Assembly: GCF_001544575.2 (NCBI RefSeq)
Contig: NZ_FCNY02000005.1
Span: forward strand, 248,001 to 312,000
Length of the DNA stretch: 64,000 nucleotides
Origin: Caballeronia cordobensis
GTDB taxonomy: Bacteria > Pseudomonadota > Gammaproteobacteria > Burkholderiales > Burkholderiaceae
Direction of reading: 5' to 3'
Under the pieces are notes generated by a model. That model was not told where the DNA came from, ran no database searches, and worked only from the letters and a program-made list of their open reading frames with translations. The position numbers and the translations under genes are program-made. Positions 1 through 8,104 of this stretch are shown here, piece after piece. Position 1 is the first letter of the stretch; each line of letters starts with the position of its first letter.

Positions 1-30
1 AGCGCGCCGGGTTCAGCAGAATCAGGAAAG

Positions 31-53
31 CGATGGCCGGAAGGCGGCCATCG
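31..53 (-). terminator. Hairpin, likely terminator of the porin gene
   Basis: A perfect 9-bp inverted repeat (31-39 with 45-53, 5-base loop) lies 28 bases after the porin stop codon, reading leftward. The run after it on the minus strand is only mildly T-rich, so it may be a rho-independent terminator or only an mRNA-stabilising hairpin. Confidence 0.55.
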
Positions 54-80
54 AATGGAGAAAAGGCTGGAAGCGGACGC

Positions 81-1142
81 TCAGAACCAGTGGTTCATAC
101 CGAACGAGATACCCGTCTGCTTTTCATGCAAAGACGGATTCAACGTCGCATTGGTCGCGTAGCCGCCCGTGAAATGCGTGTAATCGATATCCGCGTACAG
201 CAGCGTGCGTTTCGACAGCGAATACGTGACGCCCAGAATCGACACGTCCTTTCTGCCGCTCACGCCGCTGGTCGTGTTCTTGTTGTCGTAGTAGGCGGCG
301 GTCACGTTGAAGAACGGCGTCGCGTGATAGCGCACGCCGCCCCACATGTACTGATTGCGCGTCTTTCCGGCCATCGTGGACGGAACGGCTTGCATCATGA
401 GCGAATAGCCGCCCATGACTTCGACGGGGCCGAACGTCACGCCGCCGCCCGCCGTGTATTGATCGTTGCCGAAATACGCGCTCGATGTCGACGGAACCGG
501 CGTCGAGCGGCGCGTATAGCCCGCGCCGACATTGAAGCGCTGCGTGTGGTAATTGAAACCGCCTGCGATCATCGAACCGCTGGCGAGACTGCCCGGCACG
601 CCGCCCGGCGCGTAGTCCGCGCGCGCCGTCCACGGACCGAAGTCGCCGTGATAGTAGATCGCGTTGTCGTCCCGTCCGCTCGTGCCGCCCGAGATCGCCG
701 CCGCTTCGGTAACGGAAAGATAGTCGAGATCGAACGGCTCGAACTCCTTGATCAGCCTGTGCTGCAACGTGAACTGATGGCCGATATCGACCCGTCCGAA
801 CGCCCCGCCGACACCGATCGTCGAATTACGCTGGAACATCTGATTGGTCGTGCTGCTGTTCGCGCCGGTCGAGAGAACGTAGCCCGCCTCCAGGTTGAAG
901 CGAACGTAGTATCCGCCGCCCAGATCCTCCGTGCCGACAAAGCCCCAGCGGTTCGATTTGTACATCCCGTTCGAGGCCATCGTCAGTGCCGCGCCGCCTG
1001 CCTTGGTGCCGTTCACCAGATTGCGCAGACCGCCGTCCAGCGAGCCGTACAACGTAACGCTGTTTTGTCCGTACGCGGCGCCGCTCGACAGCCCAACCAA
1101 CGTCAATGCGGTCAGCGACCGTCTCATTCCACTTCTCACCAT
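81..1142 (-). CDS. Outer-membrane porin, Burkholderia OmpC-like family
   Basis: Trimeric general porin letting small solutes cross the outer membrane. The 353-residue protein starts with a signal peptide (about residues 1-25, ending AYG before QNSV), continues with the family opening SVTLYGSLDGG, and ends in Phe (FGMNHWF), the usual beta-barrel assembly signal. I chose the ATG at 1142 because a GGAGGAG ribosome site lies just before it; an ATG six codons earlier has none. It follows the NCS2 permease by 129 bases in the same direction, so it may be read through from the GntR-controlled promoter, or from its own promoter in that gap. This would supply the outer-membrane step of the same uptake route. 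The family is clear; the solute is not. Confidence 0.93.
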   Translation of the reverse strand: MVRSGMRRSLTALTLVGLSSGAAYGQNSVTLYGSLDGGLRNLVNGTKAGGAALTMASNGMYKSNRWGFVGTEDLGGGYYVRFNLEAGYVLSTGANSSTTNQMFQRNSTIGVGGAFGRVDIGHQFTLQHRLIKEFEPFDLDYLSVTEAAAISGGTSGRDDNAIYYHGDFGPWTARADYAPGGVPGSLASGSMIAGGFNYHTQRFNVGAGYTRRSTPVPSTSSAYFGNDQYTAGGGVTFGPVEVMGGYSLMMQAVPSTMAGKTRNQYMWGGVRYHATPFFNVTAAYYDNKNTTSGVSGRKDVSILGVTYSLSKRTLLYADIDYTHFTGGYATNATLNPSLHEKQTGISFGMNHWF

Positions 1143-1271
1143 TTCTCCTCCAGTTGACATCGTTCAATGTGTGCATCGAGGATCGGCGGTGTCATCGCCC
1201 TCCTCGTTTGGTCGTCGATTCGGCATGCTAATCGATGCATATCGCATGATTCACTCACTTCACTTCGAGGC

Positions 1272-2675
1272 TCAATGCCGTGTAGGCGTGGCCGCGGCGG
1301 ATGGCGTCGCCGATGGCTGCGGCGACGAGCACAGCAACGTGTGCAGCACGACGAGCGTGAGGCCGCCCGAGATCACCGGCTGCTGAAGCACGAGCTGGAG
1401 CATCAGCGGCATCGCGTGCATGACGTCCGGCGAGACGAAGAGTCCGCCAAGGCCGATCAGAAAAGAGAGTCCCGTCGCGATCAGCTTGCGGTCATCCCAC
1501 TCGACCTTCGCCAGAATATGCACACCGTGCATGAAGACGACGCCGAACAGCAAGGTCGCGGCAGCCGAGATCACGGGAATCGGCACGACGACGAGCAGCA
1601 TGTCGAACTTGACGCAGCCGCCGAGCACGATCAGGAAGATGCCCGCCGTCAGCGTCACGAAACGCGACCCGACGCGCGTCGCGCGCAGAATGCCGATGTT
1701 GTCTGGGTACGCGATCGTGCTGAAGCCGCCCAGCGTCGCCGCGACGACCGAACCGAGCGCGACACCGAACAGTCCCTCGGACATGCGGCCCGGCGTGAGC
1801 GTTTCGCCGCCCCAGTCCGCAACCGTCTGGTACAGCGCCATCGAGCCCATCCCGGCGGGAATCAGCACGAGCAGAAACACGGCGACGAAGTCGGGACGCA
1901 CGCCGAAACCGAACGGAAAGACGCGCGGCAAAACGACGAGCGGCGCGGCGGCCACCGCGGCGAACGAAATCGGCTGGAACAGCGTGTAGGCGAGCGTGCC
2001 GAGCGCAAGGCCGAGGAGGATGGAGACGCGGCGGGTCCAGCGGCCGCCCCACAGCATCGCGAACACGATGCCGCATACCGCCACGCCGCCCGCGAACAGG
2101 TTCACGCCCGGAAAACCGGGACTCGCGCGGTTGCCGATCCACGTCGGCAGCGCGACGCTGGCGATCTGCACCATGATCAGCATCACGATCATCCCGGAGA
2201 TGATCGGCACGCGCAGATGACGCGCGAACAGGCCCGCGACGCTGCGCCCGCGAATCGGCACCGTGAGCAGACACCAGATCAGCGACGCGGCGAAGAACGA
2301 GCCGAAGGCAGTGCCGAGCCCGCCTGCCTGCATGTGCCCGACGGTCAAGAGCGCGCCGAAGCTGCCTGCATACGGCCCCTGCGCAATCGGCAATCGCAGC
2401 AGACACACCGACTGCAGAATCGTGATGATCCCGCACGCGATGAACGTCATGCCATAGAGATACGCGATCTGCGCATCGGGCAGATGAAACGCGCGGCCGA
2501 GAATGCCGGGAAACACGAACATGCCCGTCATGCCGAACACGTTCTGCACGCCCAGCACGGCGAGTTGCGAAAGCGGCAGGCGTTCGTTGATGCCGACATC
2601 GAAGACGCGCGCGCTGACCGCGCTCTGGCTCGAGACGCCTGGCTTCGACATATCTGAACTCGGGGTCGTTTGCAT
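1272..2675 (-). CDS. NCS2-family nucleobase/xanthine-type permease
   Basis: Inner-membrane proton- or sodium-coupled importer of the nucleobase:cation symporter-2 family (UraA/XanQ/UapA relatives). The 467 residues are almost entirely hydrophobic helices. The NCS2 signature N-x-G-x4-T-R is present as NIGILRATR inside a YPDNIGILRATR stretch, with Asp where Gln, Glu or Pro usually precedes the Asn. The N-terminal helix carries the usual QNVFGMTGMF stretch. The start ATG at 2675 lies 14 bases after the stop of the MFS transporter gene, so the two are co-transcribed. The frame stays open far upstream inside the MFS gene, but that part reads as arginine-rich nonsense and is a shadow. Being in the GntR unit suggests that the imported compound is a planar, possibly N-heterocyclic, acid. 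Substrate unknown. Confidence 0.9.
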   Translation of the reverse strand: MQTTPSSDMSKPGVSSQSAVSARVFDVGINERLPLSQLAVLGVQNVFGMTGMFVFPGILGRAFHLPDAQIAYLYGMTFIACGIITILQSVCLLRLPIAQGPYAGSFGALLTVGHMQAGGLGTAFGSFFAASLIWCLLTVPIRGRSVAGLFARHLRVPIISGMIVMLIMVQIASVALPTWIGNRASPGFPGVNLFAGGVAVCGIVFAMLWGGRWTRRVSILLGLALGTLAYTLFQPISFAAVAAAPLVVLPRVFPFGFGVRPDFVAVFLLVLIPAGMGSMALYQTVADWGGETLTPGRMSEGLFGVALGSVVAATLGGFSTIAYPDNIGILRATRVGSRFVTLTAGIFLIVLGGCVKFDMLLVVVPIPVISAAATLLFGVVFMHGVHILAKVEWDDRKLIATGLSFLIGLGGLFVSPDVMHAMPLMLQLVLQQPVISGGLTLVVLHTLLCSSPQPSATPSAAATPTRH

Positions 2676-2689
2676 TGGATTGAGGCGAA

Positions 2690-3988
2690 TCAGTCGTCGA
2701 GCGGAACGCCCTTGGTTTCGGGACCGAGCCAGATCGACACCATTCCGACGACGAACAGCAGCGAGACCGCCGCCGACGCCGCCGGGAACGAGCCGAACTT
2801 CGCGACCACCACATTGCCGGCAAGCGGTCCGATGCTGGTCAGCGCGCGCGCCATGTTCCAGCAGAAGCCCTGGCCGGTCGCGCGAACGCGCGTCGGAAAA
2901 AGCTCGGGCAAATAGGCGGCGAAGGTGCCGAACGCGCCGATCACGAAGTAGCCGTACAGAGGCATCAGCCACAGCACGCCGCCGATGTCGTGCACCGTCA
3001 TGAACAGCACGAGCGAAATGGCGAGCGAACCGACCGAAAAGATGAAGTACGACATCCGCCGCCCGAGCGCGTCGAGCATCCAGATGAGCGTGAGATAGCC
3101 GAGCGTGGCGCCGATCATCATCAGGATGAAGGCGTAGCTCACCGTCGAGCCGACGTCGCGCTGACCCGACGCCGCCGCCGACAACTGATGAATCCAGCTC
3201 GGAAGAAACGTGAGTCCGCCCCAGCAGCCCAGCATCGCCGCCGACGCGACGAGCACGCCCACGATCGTCTTGCGGCGCAGGCCCGGCGCGAAGATCGCGG
3301 CGAAGGTCCGCATGGCTGGTTCGGCGTCCACGCTTGCCCGCACCTTGACCCAGCGCTGCGGCTCCGGCACGAAGAACCGGATGAGAATCGTGACGAGCGC
3401 GGGCGCCGCGCCCATGCCGAGCACCCAGCGCCAGCCCAGGCTGCCGAGCAGCAGATTGTCGAGCGCCGCGGCGAGAAATCCGAACGCGAAGGCCATCTGC
3501 ATGATCTGCATGGCGCGGGCGCGATACCGCTCCGGCCACGACTCAGCGACGAGCGCGGCGCCGGCCGCCCATTCCCCGCCAATGCCGAAGCCGGCCATGG
3601 CCTGCGCGGCCGCGAGCTGCGTCCAGGTCTGCGCGAAGGCGCTCAGCAGCGTGAACGTGGCATAGATCAGGATGGTCCACGCCATGACGCGCGAGCGGCC
3701 GAGCCGGTCGGCGGCCACGCCGAACAACACGCCGCCGATGCCCCACGTCAGCAGCTTGCCGGCGATGATGTAACTGCCGATCTTGCTGATCTGCGCGGCG
3801 TCCGTGGTGTGCATCAGCTGGCTCACGCTCGGCACGAGTACGAGCGTGAAGAGATTCAGGTCCATCGAATCGAACATCCAGCCGAGGAACGCGGAAATCA
3901 GCGTCAGCCACTGATAGCGCGATAGCCGGAATGTCGGCGCCGCGGCCGATGCCGCCACACGCTCGCCAACCTCCTGCGAAGTGTCCAT
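2690..3988 (-). CDS. MFS transporter, metabolite:H+ symporter type
   Basis: Inner-membrane importer of 432 residues with about 12 predicted helices. The first helix carries GWMFDSMDLNLFTLVLVP, typical of aromatic-acid/organic-acid symporters; the loop 2-3 motif GVAADRLGRSRVMAW and the conserved GFGIGGEWAAG follow. The frame is open for 99 codons further upstream, but that part is unlike any transporter and crosses the promoter. The ATG at 3988, with GGAGACAGCAGGG before it, is the sensible start. It is the first gene of the leftward unit (MFS, NCS2 permease, porin), and its promoter carries a near-perfect copy of the operator found near the divergent GntR and catabolic genes. Likely repressed by that GntR protein and induced by the substrate. 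Substrate not known. Confidence 0.9.
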   Translation of the reverse strand: MDTSQEVGERVAASAAAPTFRLSRYQWLTLISAFLGWMFDSMDLNLFTLVLVPSVSQLMHTTDAAQISKIGSYIIAGKLLTWGIGGVLFGVAADRLGRSRVMAWTILIYATFTLLSAFAQTWTQLAAAQAMAGFGIGGEWAAGAALVAESWPERYRARAMQIMQMAFAFGFLAAALDNLLLGSLGWRWVLGMGAAPALVTILIRFFVPEPQRWVKVRASVDAEPAMRTFAAIFAPGLRRKTIVGVLVASAAMLGCWGGLTFLPSWIHQLSAAASGQRDVGSTVSYAFILMMIGATLGYLTLIWMLDALGRRMSYFIFSVGSLAISLVLFMTVHDIGGVLWLMPLYGYFVIGAFGTFAAYLPELFPTRVRATGQGFCWNMARALTSIGPLAGNVVVAKFGSFPAASAAVSLLFVVGMVSIWLGPETKGVPLDD

Positions 3989-4073
3989 CCCTGCTGTCTC
4001 CTGGTCTTCTATCGTTTTAACGACCGGACGCACATGGTGCGGCCTTTTCGGCACACAGCGATGCGTTGCCCGG

Positions 4074-4103
4074 AGTATATGCCGTAATACAATGTGATTG
4101 CAA
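4074..4103 (-). promoter_or_regulatory. Predicted sigma-70 promoter of the MFS-permease-porin unit
   Basis: On the minus strand TTGCAA (-35, at 4098-4103) and TATACT (-10, at 4074-4079) are 18 bases apart, 86 bases before the MFS start codon. The palindromic operator 4082-4108 fills the spacer and covers the -35, the expected place for a repressor site. Confidence 0.6.
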
Positions 4104-4108
4104 TACGG
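4082..4108. promoter_or_regulatory. Palindromic operator, probably for the GntR regulator
   Basis: A 27-base imperfect palindrome: CCGTA at the left end and TACGG at the right end, around the core CAAT-gtg-ATTG (4090-4100). Ten of thirteen base pairs match. The stretch CGTAATACAAT recurs exactly at 4973-4983 in front of the divergent catabolic genes, again followed by a CAAT-N3-ATTG core. The repeated motif at both promoters that flank one GntR gene is the evidence; which protein binds is inferred. Confidence 0.7.
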
Positions 4109-4188
4109 AATATTGTCGGCGCGATTGATATCGCCTTGAATGGCCGAAAGCTGCGCGAAGGGAGAAAAACCGGGGGAAGACGAGACAG

Positions 4189-4219
4189 CCGCCCCGATGC
4201 GCGGCGCACATCGGGGCGG
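4189..4219 (-). terminator. Rho-independent-type terminator after gntR
   Basis: An 11-bp GC-rich stem (4189-4199 with 4209-4219, 9-base loop) starts 14 bases past the stop codon of the GntR gene, reading leftward. A T-run on the minus strand appears about 20 bases after the stem. It separates the regulator from the downstream MFS operon. Confidence 0.6.
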
Positions 4220-4232
4220 GCAGAAGAGTGAA

Positions 4233-4946
4233 TCAGTTGATGTCTGCGAGGACTTCGACGGCGAGACGCTCGGCTTGCTGGACATGCCGCTTGCAGGCCG
4301 CGGCGGCCTGATCGGCGTCGTTGCGCATGACCGCGTCGACGATCGCCGATATCTCGTTGTAACTCTCGGCGAGGCGGCCTTCCTGCGAAAGCGTCGTGGC
4401 GCGCAGCATCATCACGCGCGTGTGCACGAGGCGAAGCATTTCGGTCAGCACCGGATTGCCCGCGCCTTCGAGAATCACGTCGTAAAACTTGGCTTTCTGT
4501 TTGAGAAACAACAGGATGCCGTCGTCGGACGTCATGTTCCGCAGGGCGGCGAGTTCCTTCAGCGCCTGCATCAGCGCGACGCGCTGATCGTTCGACGCCC
4601 GCTCCGTGAACTGATGCCCGGCCAGCGCCTCCAGCGCGGCGCGCACTTCATATAGCCCCTTCGCTTCGTTCTTCGTGATGACGGCGACGATCGGGCCTTT
4701 GTGCGGAATCGTCTGCACCAGCCCTTCGGCCACCAGCTGGCTCAGCGCCTCGCGAATCAGCGTGCGGCTCACGCCCAGCATTTCGCAGAGTTCACGCTCG
4801 ATAAGCCGGTCGCCCGGCTTGAACGTCATGTCGCTGATGCAGGAGCGCAACCCTTCGATGACCTGCTGCCGCAACGTGGCCGCCGGTCGCACAACTTGCC
4901 TGTTCGTACCCACTCCGTCCTTGACCGACGTTGGCGTATCTGACAT
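4233..4946 (-). CDS. GntR-family transcriptional regulator, FCD (FadR) subgroup
   Basis: DNA-binding regulator of 237 residues. Residues about 25-95 form the winged helix-turn-helix (LRQQVIEGLRSCI, FKPGDRLIERELCEMLGVSR, LVAEGLVQTIPHKG), and about 100-230 the all-helical FCD ligand-binding domain, which usually binds an organic acid through a metal held by Asp and His residues (e.g. KFYDVILEGAGN, CKRHVQQAERL). It lies between a leftward uptake unit and a rightward catabolic unit. Copies of one operator overlap both promoters and one lies beside its own start, so it probably represses all three, including itself, until a pathway acid binds. The ligand is unknown. Its own stop is followed by a good terminator. 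Confidence 0.92.
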   Translation of the reverse strand: MSDTPTSVKDGVGTNRQVVRPAATLRQQVIEGLRSCISDMTFKPGDRLIERELCEMLGVSRTLIREALSQLVAEGLVQTIPHKGPIVAVITKNEAKGLYEVRAALEALAGHQFTERASNDQRVALMQALKELAALRNMTSDDGILLFLKQKAKFYDVILEGAGNPVLTEMLRLVHTRVMMLRATTLSQEGRLAESYNEISAIVDAVMRNDADQAAAACKRHVQQAERLAVEVLADIN

Positions 4947-4979
4947 TCGAGCACCCTCTCTTATTCAAAGGTCGTAATA

Positions 4980-4990
4980 CAATCATATTG
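4980..4990. promoter_or_regulatory. GntR operator copy overlapping the -35 of the catabolic promoter
   Basis: Core CAAT-cat-ATTG, preceded by CGTAATA exactly as at 4083-4093. It overlaps the TTGACA box of the rightward promoter and lies 34 bases before the GntR start codon, so binding could shut off both divergent transcripts. Confidence 0.65.
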
Positions 4991-5016
4991 ACACGGCCTC
5001 GGCGCGTGTTCATACT
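4988..5016 (+). promoter_or_regulatory. Predicted sigma-70 promoter of the 13-gene catabolic operon
   Basis: A consensus TTGACA (4988-4993) is followed after 17 bases by CATACT (5011-5016); the start site would be near 5023, about 50 bases before the first ATG. One operator copy overlaps the -35, and another A/T-rich half-similar site begins at the predicted start site. Confidence 0.65.
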
Positions 5017-5023
5017 GTCTGCG

Positions 5024-5041
5024 ATTATACAATCGTACAAC
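5024..5041. promoter_or_regulatory. Second, weaker GntR operator-like site
   Basis: ATTATACAATCGTACAAC has the left half ATACAAT of the other two sites but a degenerate right half (ACAA instead of ATTG). It sits right at the predicted transcription start of the rightward operon, a usual position for an accessory repressor site. Confidence 0.45.
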
Positions 5042-5071
5042 CGTCCAAACCACTGCACCCAAGAGGTTTTC

Positions 5072-5467
5072 ATGCAAGACATCACGTCATCTGAACGCAG
5101 GGCTATCGGGGCAACGATCCGCAAGGAAGTGCTCGGCACGGCGCACACTCAGCGCAACGCCGAGCCTCACTTGTTCGACGCCGTGTTTCTGGAATTCACC
5201 GAGGATTTCTGCTGGGGCAACGTCTGGAACCGCCCCGGCCTCACGCGCTCGACGCGCAGCATGCTGAACCTCGCGATGCTCGCCTCGCTCGGCCGCTGGC
5301 ACGAATTCGAAGTGCATACGCGCGGCGCGGTGAACAACGGCGTGACCGAAGAGGAAATCGCCGAAGTGCTGCTGCAGGCAGGCGTGTACGCGGGCATTCC
5401 GGTCGCGGCGGAAGCGCTGCGCCGCGCGAAGGCGGTCATTCTGGAACTCAGGGCAAAGGCCGCCTGA
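5072..5467 (+). CDS. Carboxymuconolactone decarboxylase family protein (PcaC-like)
   Basis: The 131 residues match the length of 4-carboxymuconolactone decarboxylase (about 130). The conserved stretches RSMLNLAMLASLGRWHEFEV, NNGVTEEEIAEVLLQ and VYAGIPVAAEALRRAK are all of the PcaC type; there is no CxxC, so it is not an AhpD-type peroxidase. True PcaC decarboxylates the lactone made from protocatechuate. Here no pca ring-cleavage gene is near, so it more likely acts on an analogous unsaturated acid or lactone of the local pathway. First gene after the GntR-controlled promoter; the ATG at 5072 has AAGAGG about 6 bases before it. Family sure, reaction not. Confidence 0.88.
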   Translation: MQDITSSERRAIGATIRKEVLGTAHTQRNAEPHLFDAVFLEFTEDFCWGNVWNRPGLTRSTRSMLNLAMLASLGRWHEFEVHTRGAVNNGVTEEEIAEVLLQAGVYAGIPVAAEALRRAKAVILELRAKAA

Positions 5468-5583
5468 GCGGCGCCGGGCATGTCCCGCGCCGGTGGCTCG
5501 CGGGCCAGCGCCCGCGCGTCGTTGCCGTTTCGCGCGTTCGATCGTCGGGCGCGCACGTCTTCCCCGCTTTCCCCGCACATGTC

Positions 5584-6378
5584 ATGTCACAGTTAAGTTA
5601 CTGCGAAATTCCAGCCGGCCGTATCGCGTACTCGCGGCGCGGGACGGGCCGACCGCTGGTGCTGCTTCATCCGATTGGCGTCGATCGAAGCTGGTGGGAC
5701 GAATATCTCGAAACCTGGGCCGCGTCGTATGACGTGCTCGCCATCGACATGCGCGGTCACGGCGACTCGAGCGCGGTCACCTCGACGATCACGCTCGCCG
5801 ATCATGCCGCCGACGTCGCCGCCGTGCTGCACAAGGAGCGCATCGCCGGCGCCACGCTGATCGGCGTTTCGATGGGCGGCATGGTCGCTCAGCGCGTGGC
5901 GATCCAGTTCCCCGATCTCGTCGGCGCGATGATTCTCTGCGCGACGGCCGGCGGTTTCCCCGACGACGTTCGTCCGCGCATTCGAGCGCGCGGCGACACG
6001 AGCCGTGAGGGCGCGATGTCGGAAGTCATCGACGACACCCTCGCGCGCTGGTTCGCGACGGACACGCCGCGCCCCGATCTCGTCGCGAAATGCCGCGCGC
6101 GCCTCGCTGCCGACGACTGGTTCAGCTGGAGCGCAAACTGGGAAGCGATTTCCCGCCTCGACAATCTCGCCGAGTTGCGCGACGTGGGCACGCCCGCGCT
6201 CGTCGTGGCCGGCGACGCCGACGCGAGCATTCCGCCGGCGGTATCGCAAAAAATCGCCGACGCGCTGCCCGCAGGCCGCTTCGCCGTGATCCCGGGCGCG
6301 GCGCATTTCGGCGCGTTCGACATGCGCGAGGCCTTTGCGCCCGTGTTCGACGGGTTCCTGACGGACATCGCGCAGTAA
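5584..6378 (+). CDS. Alpha/beta-hydrolase, 3-oxoadipate-enol-lactonase-like
   Basis: A 264-residue alpha/beta-hydrolase with a complete catalytic set: oxyanion HPIG at 29-32, nucleophile Ser96 in GVSMGG, acid Asp213 in GDADASIPP and His241 in PGAAHFG. Closest family by layout is PcaD (enol-lactone hydrolase), which in the beta-ketoadipate pathway acts straight after PcaC; here too it follows a PcaC-like gene. It could open a lactone, an enol-lactone or a cyclic amide formed after hydroxylation and decarboxylation. It begins 116 bases after the previous gene, with no obvious promoter in the gap. Cytoplasmic. Substrate inferred only by context. Confidence 0.88.
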   Translation: MSQLSYCEIPAGRIAYSRRGTGRPLVLLHPIGVDRSWWDEYLETWAASYDVLAIDMRGHGDSSAVTSTITLADHAADVAAVLHKERIAGATLIGVSMGGMVAQRVAIQFPDLVGAMILCATAGGFPDDVRPRIRARGDTSREGAMSEVIDDTLARWFATDTPRPDLVAKCRARLAADDWFSWSANWEAISRLDNLAELRDVGTPALVVAGDADASIPPAVSQKIADALPAGRFAVIPGAAHFGAFDMREAFAPVFDGFLTDIAQ

Positions 6379-6455
6379 GACCGAGCCGCGCGGCTCAGTA
6401 TCAACTCAATAAGTGGAGCGACGCCCGCCTGGGGCGGCCGCTCCGAGGAGGCAGC

Positions 6456-7169
6456 ATGGCAATCACCATCCGTTCGTCGTTCACCGTCGATGCGCAACCC
6501 GCCGACGTCTGGAAGACGATGACCGACATCGAGCGTTCCGCGCCGTGCTTTCCGGGCGCGGAGCTCAAGGAACAGCAGCCCGACGGCAGCTACAAGGGCG
6601 GCTTCACCGTCAAGCTCGGTCCGCTCACGCTGAAGTTCGCGGGCAAATTCAAGATCGCCGATCAGAACGACGCCAACCGCACGGTCGTCGTGTCGGCGAG
6701 CGGCACCGATACCAAAGGCCGCGGCGGCGCCGATGCGCAGATCAACGCCGCCGTCTCCGAAGCCGGCGGTGGCAAGACGAAAGTCGACGTCGTCTCGGAG
6801 GTCAATCTCTCGGGCACGGTCGCGCAGTATGGCCGCGGCGCGGGGATGATCGAAGCGCTCTCGCAGCAATTGCTCAACCAGTTCGCCAAGAATCTGACCG
6901 CGCTCATCGAAGCGGATGCGGCGCACGCCGCCGAACCGCCGACGCACACGCTCGTCGGCGCCGATGCCCCGAACGCCGCCGCGGCATCCGCCGCACCGCA
7001 CAACGCAGCCGGAACGTCCGCGCCGGTGCCGCCCGCCGAGCCGCGCCGCGTGCCGCCCGCCCCCGCGCCGGTCGCGCCGCTCGATGCCGGCGCGCTGATG
7101 CGCAAGGCGATGTGGCAGTCGATCCGAAACTTCTTCGCCCGGATTTTCCGGCCCGGGCAACAGCATTGA
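6456..7169 (+). CDS. CoxG-like SRPBCC protein of molybdenum hydroxylase operon
   Basis: A 237-residue protein in two parts. Residues about 1-150 form the CoxG/SRPBCC fold (FTVDAQPADVWKTMTDIE, CFPGAELKE, GRGAGMIEALSQQLLNQFAKNL). A Pro/Ala-rich linker of about 50 residues follows, then a C-terminal basic-hydrophobic helix (MRKAMWQSIRNFFARIF) that probably holds it to the membrane. In carboxydotrophs CoxG anchors CO dehydrogenase to the inner membrane, so this one may dock the molybdenum hydroxylase encoded next to it to the respiratory chain. The start ATG at 6456 has GAGGAGGCAGC before it. Family assignment firm; the anchoring role is by analogy. Confidence 0.88.
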   Translation: MAITIRSSFTVDAQPADVWKTMTDIERSAPCFPGAELKEQQPDGSYKGGFTVKLGPLTLKFAGKFKIADQNDANRTVVVSASGTDTKGRGGADAQINAAVSEAGGGKTKVDVVSEVNLSGTVAQYGRGAGMIEALSQQLLNQFAKNLTALIEADAAHAAEPPTHTLVGADAPNAAAASAAPHNAAGTSAPVPPAEPRRVPPAPAPVAPLDAGALMRKAMWQSIRNFFARIFRPGQQH

Positions 7170-7199
7170 CGAAGCGGCCGTCGCATCCGTGGAGCACCC

Positions 7200-8081
7200 A
7201 TGAAACCCAGTGAATTTCAGTATCACGCGCCGACCACCGTCGACGAAGCCGCGCAATTGCTCGGCACGCTCGAAGACGCGCGCGTGCTCGCCGGCGGCCA
7301 GTCGTTGATGCCGATGATGAACTTCCGTTATCTGATGACGAGTCATCTGATCGACCTGAACGGCGTCGAGGCCCTGACGCGCATCGAGGAGCGCAATGGC
7401 CGCCTGCATATCGGCGCGATGGCGCGGCAGCGCGACATCGAACTGTCGCCGCTCGTCACCCAGCGCGCGCCGCTGATCCGCGAGGCGTATCAGCTCGTGA
7501 GCCACAAGCAGATCCGCAATCGCGGCACGCTCGGCGGCAGCCTGTGCCAGCTCGATCCGTCGTCCGAGCAGCCGTGCTTCACCGCGGCGCTCGACGGCGT
7601 GCTGACGATCGCGCGCTACGAAGACGGCGCAGTCACCCATCGCGAACTGCCGATGGCCGACTGGGCGCTGATGTACATGACGCCCGCGCTCGAAGAAGGC
7701 GAACTGCTCGCCGGCATCTCGCTCGACATCTGGCCCGAAGGCCACGGCTACGCGTTCGAAGAATTCGCGCGGCGTCATGGCGATTACGCCATCGTCGGCG
7801 TCGCGGCGCTCTGCACCGCCGATGCGCGCGGGAACATCGACCGCCTTTCGCTGACGATCTGCGGCGTCGCGCCCGGCCCCGTGCGCATGCACGACGTCGA
7901 AAGCGCGCTGCACGGCCGTCCGATGAACGAAGACGCGCTCACCGTCGCGAGCGACGCCGCCCGCGCGCTCGACGTCATGACCGACGCGCATGTGAGCACC
8001 GACTACCGCCAGCATCTCGCCGGCGTCCTGACCGAAAGAGCGCTGAAACGGGCGTTCTCGCGCGTCGCAAGACAATCGTAA
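7200..8081 (+). CDS. Molybdenum hydroxylase, FAD-binding medium subunit
   Basis: The 293-residue FAD subunit of a xanthine-dehydrogenase-family enzyme; it passes electrons from the iron-sulfur subunit to the acceptor. The FAD sites are AGGQSLMPMMNFR (about 31-43) and NRGTLGGSLCQLDPSSEQP (about 107-125), followed by the CO-dehydrogenase flavoprotein C-terminal domain (GDYAIVGVAALC, then TICGVAPGPVRM). It starts 30 bases after the CoxG-like gene and 23 bases before the small subunit, with the order medium-small-large as in cox/cut-type operons. Name of the holoenzyme depends on the unknown substrate. Confidence 0.93.
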   Translation: MKPSEFQYHAPTTVDEAAQLLGTLEDARVLAGGQSLMPMMNFRYLMTSHLIDLNGVEALTRIEERNGRLHIGAMARQRDIELSPLVTQRAPLIREAYQLVSHKQIRNRGTLGGSLCQLDPSSEQPCFTAALDGVLTIARYEDGAVTHRELPMADWALMYMTPALEEGELLAGISLDIWPEGHGYAFEEFARRHGDYAIVGVAALCTADARGNIDRLSLTICGVAPGPVRMHDVESALHGRPMNEDALTVASDAARALDVMTDAHVSTDYRQHLAGVLTERALKRAFSRVARQS

Positions 8082-8104
8082 AAAGAGTGACTAAGGAGAT
8101 GGAC

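Noticed and set aside
1272..3539. A 755-codon open frame spanning the permease and most of the MFS gene
   Set aside because: Only its last 467 codons read as a permease. The upstream part is arginine/alanine-rich and lies out of frame inside the MFS gene. GC-rich DNA keeps shadow frames open.
5072..6378. pcaC and pcaD of the protocatechuate pathway
   Set aside because: No protocatechuate dioxygenase, cycloisomerase or CoA transferase gene is near, and the regulator is GntR rather than PcaQ/PcaR. Only family-level names are justified.
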